Source: Malurus cyaneus samueli | Taxonomy: Eukaryota; Chordata; Aves; Passeriformes; Maluridae | Assembly (NCBI GenBank): GCA_009741485.1 | Contig: CM019236.1 | Coordinates: 66,692,299 to 66,756,298, forward strand | Direction: 5' to 3' | DNA length: 64,000 bases | Part shown: positions 60,941 to 64,000 of the stretch, piece after piece | How the letters are laid out: each line of letters starts with the position of its first letter | Position numbering within the stretch: the stretch's first letter is position 1 | The notes under the pieces: generated by a model | Told to the model about the DNA's origin: nothing | Databases searched by the model: none | The model's input: only the letters and a program-made list of their open reading frames with translations | Made by a program: the position numbers and the translations under genes

Positions 60941-62479
60941 CTAACAGGAAAGAAAAATGTGAGAAGATAGTGTTTGACTAGATTTTTACTACTTAAATAG
61001 AATTTTAATGATATTTATATAATTTAGTGAATGCTTATATTCTTTGATTTTTCCTGATGGCTCACTGGGTCAAGACATTATTTTTTACTGAGTCTCTGTT
61101 CACTTTCCTGTTAGTAGTAGTAGGGTATGTTCTACTTCTCTGGTGGTACTTTTCTCCTCTAAGGTATTCAGACCCTTTTGCAAAAACACTTGGGCTGAGG
61201 AGGAGCTTTTCATTTCATATTAGCAAGTGCTCAGTCAACTCTTTTATGGAAACAATGTCTATCTATAAACCCTTAGTTGGAGCTTGCCTGCCTTTGGTGC
61301 TAGAGAAGGTGCTGGACACTGAAACTCACAGGTGTCAAATGATCCATCGGTGTGGCCAGACGATGCTTCTTCTGTTCTTGACAACCCTGATCCAGACCCC
61401 TCACACAGGCAGGGAATAAAGTTTTGAAGATCTGGGATGTTAAGGCAAATTAACAGGATTTTAAGGCAAATTAACAAGAAATCAAAATGTTCATCTGTGT
61501 GTGTGTATGTGTATGTGCATTTCAAAAATGTTTAATGCTAATCTATGTTTATTAATATTAGCAGATGATTTAAAATGTTTTCATTAACATTTAAAGTGAG
61601 TGAGAAAAGGATGTCTCCCTGCCTCTGGAGACAGCTGGAGGGATCTCTCTGAATAGCTGAAGATAACATGCACAGCTCTATCCTAGTACTTATTTTTCTG
61701 GCTGCATTTGAAATTCAGCAGCATTTTTTGCTTCGGGAATTTCCAGTAAATAGGACATGACAGGGAAATTATGTAAGCAGTCAGCTGCTGGATATATGGC
61801 CTGAAGAAGTTTGGAGGCGCATAAATACCACCAGGAAACACAAAACAAAAATAAAACAAAAAACCTAAAAAAAAAAAAATTACCAGCTTTTCTTCTTGTT
61901 GGGCAGAGCCTCTTGTGAATCACACTTTTTTTCTTCTTCTAAAGGCGTATTTATTGGGAATATTGGAAAATACTGGGAAAGTAATTTGTCCAGCATCAGC
62001 ATGATATAAAAAGGCCAGGAAAAAAAGAGAAAATAAAAGGTCCAGCTTCAGATTAACAATTTGTTTGTTTCTTTAAGTACGTGGTTTATTTGTCTTTTCT
62101 TTAGAAGAAAAGTATCAATTGTTTTGTTTTATATTTCTGATGACTTCTTCAGTTGGACATGGTACGAAAGAACATCTCCCTCCAGCTGAAGGTGTCACGA
62201 GAGAAATAAAATTTAATTTTGTGAGAGATAGAAATGGAAATGTTGCTATTGTTTGCAATCTCGAGACAATTTCTGTACTGAAGGAAGATATCTGAACAAC
62301 CCAGCTAGGCTTAATGAACAAATTAAAAACCAAGTCGTAAGAAAGTTGCAAATTCAACCATCGTAAAATGTTGCTTTTTACAATGTAAAGCTCCTGCTAT
62401 ATGTGTGACATATAAAACTTTTCATGTTTAGCCACATAGTAGGTTTGATCCAAAAGAATGACAGCAGAGGAATTCGACC
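60941..62479. other. Intergenic region, no gene seen
   Basis: A 120-codon open frame at 61057-61419 has a hydrophobic N-terminal third but no recognisable family and no visible splice or promoter context. I do not call it a gene. There is an A-rich run at about 61868-61880 and a GT-rich stretch at 61496-61516. Confidence 0.5.
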
Positions 62480-62573
62480 TTTGACGATGTCCCTGCTCAC
62501 TGCAGGAAGTTGGACAAGGCAATTTTTATAGGTCCCTTCCAACCCAAACCAGCCCAGGATTCTGTGATTCTGC
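62480..62573 (+). mobile_element. CR1 LINE 3' terminal fragment
   Basis: A short CR1 end: CCCTGCTCACTGCAGGAAG, GTTGGACAAGG, GGTCCCTTCCAACCCAAACC and a terminal GATTCTGTGATTCTG, matching the octamer-repeat end of CR1. Confidence 0.85.
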
Positions 62574-63227
62574 CTTTGTTTGTCTTCAATGTACTTGATT
62601 CTTGCTTTTAAAAAAATGAAATAAGAAAATTTACACTACTTAAAATTGTAAACTTGAGGATTCTTCACTTGTCCTCCCCCGCTGTATTGTCTCATGCTTT
62701 TTATTACACAAATGGACATTAAATGAGGACGCAATGATGTTGTTCTTCTTGGCCTTGGATGCTAGGCTACAGTGCTTGTGGTGAGCTCTTACTACAACAA
62801 AATTATTCCTGCTCTCTGATAGCTTTGTAAGACCTGTTATCCTTCAATTATAATACTTTATGCCTCCATCCATCTAGCCAGCTTGAAACACACGAATTGA
62901 AATTTTTGATGGTACTTTTATTCACATTTATATATTTAATCCAGCATGTCTAGGTATACATACATATGTACATATACATACACATATATTTGCAAAGATT
63001 TGTGGTAAGATTGCTTCCCAGCTTTGACAGATCTGCTGGGCACATAGTACTCATTCAGTTATCACATTTTATGTGTCTGTGGTTTGAAGTTATTGTATTA
63101 GATTTAAAAAATAACTCGAGCACTAGGAATATAATTTTTAGGCTAGTTGAAATCACAGTGCAAAGGTGTTTTGAGGGACTTTTTTACCATAAAAAAAAGT
63201 TTAATAACTATTAAGAAAGCTTCAAGA
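62574..63227. other. Intergenic region, no gene seen
   Basis: AT-rich sequence with a short TACATA microsatellite at about 62955-62990. Confidence 0.5.
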
Positions 63228-64000
63228 ATAGGGCGAAGGAAGAATGGAAAGAGAGAGAAAGGAAGAGAGAAAGGAAAAAAGAGACAGAGAGAGAAAATAT
63301 AATAGAAAGAAAGAAAGAAAGAAAAGAAAGGAAAGAAAGAAGGAGGAAGGAGGAAGGACGGAAGGAAGGAAGGAAGGAAGGAAGGAAGAAAGAAAAGAAG
63401 AGAAGAAAAGAAAGAAAAGTTCCCCCAGGACCCTCCTTTGTTCCCGGCCTGAACTCCCCAGCTCCACTCAGCCTGTTTGCTCATCAGGACTTTGTTGCCC
63501 GCCCTTCTTCCAGCTCGTGCCCTTCTGAACATGATCCATGCCTCATGTCTCTCTCACATGTCTCTCCCCCAATAGTGAGGGGGCCCAAACTGAACCACGG
63601 AACATTCAAGGTGTGGCTTCACCACTACTGATACAGAATGTTACCACCTTAGAGGCTTGGTTAGTGGTAAGAATAAACTTGGAATGGAAAAGCTGGGTTA
63701 TTAATGAGGGCTGCTTAACTGCCTAAAGGGTCTCCCACACTTAAGATATTCTTGAGGCAACACCACATCCACTAAGAGTGGACTTTTTTGAGACATGAAC
63801 AGGGCAGTCTGAGCCTCGGCACGTGTGAATCAGCATTCAAAATTCTCAATTGCAGCAGAAGAAATGCTGATGCTAGTGGTGAGATATGTCTGGGTTTCGG
63901 TTGTTACAAATGCTGTGGCTGGTGCCACATGGGAGGCTGGGCATTCCACCCTGGGAAACTTCCAAGTCAAGAGGTTGGTGATGAGAAACACTTTAAAAGG
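63228..64000. repeat. Noisy direct copy of about 59580-60350 (GA microsatellite plus CR1)
   Basis: Begins GGGCGAAGGAAGAATGGAAAG and follows 59580 onwards: purine microsatellite (63240-63418), reverse-complement CR1 (63419-63650) and the flanking unique DNA, with many single-base insertions and deletions. It runs off the window end. Its pattern matches the noisy block at 48988-52320. Confidence 0.9.

Noticed and set aside
61057..61419. 120-codon open frame with hydrophobic N-terminal region
   Set aside because: No family resemblance, no splice sites or promoter seen, AT-rich intergenic context. A frame of this length is expected by chance in 64 kb.

Overview
The window is vertebrate, almost certainly avian, nuclear DNA, and most of it is non-coding. 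The bird assignment rests on several CR1 LINE fragments, on ERV LTRs of a type common in bird genomes (one begins TGTATTGGGTTT on the minus strand), and on the only gene I can recognise. That gene is the 3' end of ADGRV1 (VLGR1/GPR98), the very large adhesion GPCR of inner-ear and photoreceptor ankle links, on the + strand. Three different terminal coding exons are visible. The first is a 64-codon exon that appears twice (14267-14458 and 32864-33055). The second is 34887-35067. The last is 42449-42568, and it is not open in the expected frame. Everything left of 14267 is upstream intron. Everything right of about 42.9 kb is intergenic, with no gene I can support.

Layout. 1-1202: 5' end of a minus-strand endogenous retrovirus (leader, Lys-type primer-binding site, LTR). 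1203-2963: intron. 2964-14832: first copy of an 11.9 kb block holding a GC-rich TATA promoter-like island, an AT microsatellite, a CR1 fragment and the 64-codon exon. 14833-21588: a noisier partial copy of its middle. 21589-33433: a second near-identical full copy. 33462-34690: a GGGAA microsatellite split by a solo LTR with 5-bp target-site duplications. 34887-42568: the last two ADGRV1 exons, with a CR1 in the intron between them. 42569-46089: 3' UTR, then intergenic DNA. 46090-48987: unique DNA, a GATA-like tract and the left part of a second LTR. 48988 to about 52320: a very noisy, inflated copy of 46090-48987. The LTR then resumes and ends at 52984. 53-64 kb: intergenic DNA with CR1 fragments and GA-rich microsatellites. 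63228-64000: a third noisy repeat, of 59580-60350.

The dominant structure is three groups of local direct duplications in which one copy is riddled with single-base indels. I read these as assembly artefacts: overlapping contig ends or haplotypes joined by unpolished long-read gap fill. I do not read them as biology. Two observations support this. The first 11.9 kb copy stops just before the GGGAA microsatellite. The LTR at 48160-52984 has a matching 5-bp target-site duplication at its two outer ends, although a noisy block sits inside it.

I found no new multi-gene system. The items most worth checking are the duplicated in-frame ADGRV1 exon, the broken ADGRV1 last exon with its PDZ-binding tail, and the duplicated GC-rich promoter-like island inside the ADGRV1 intron.
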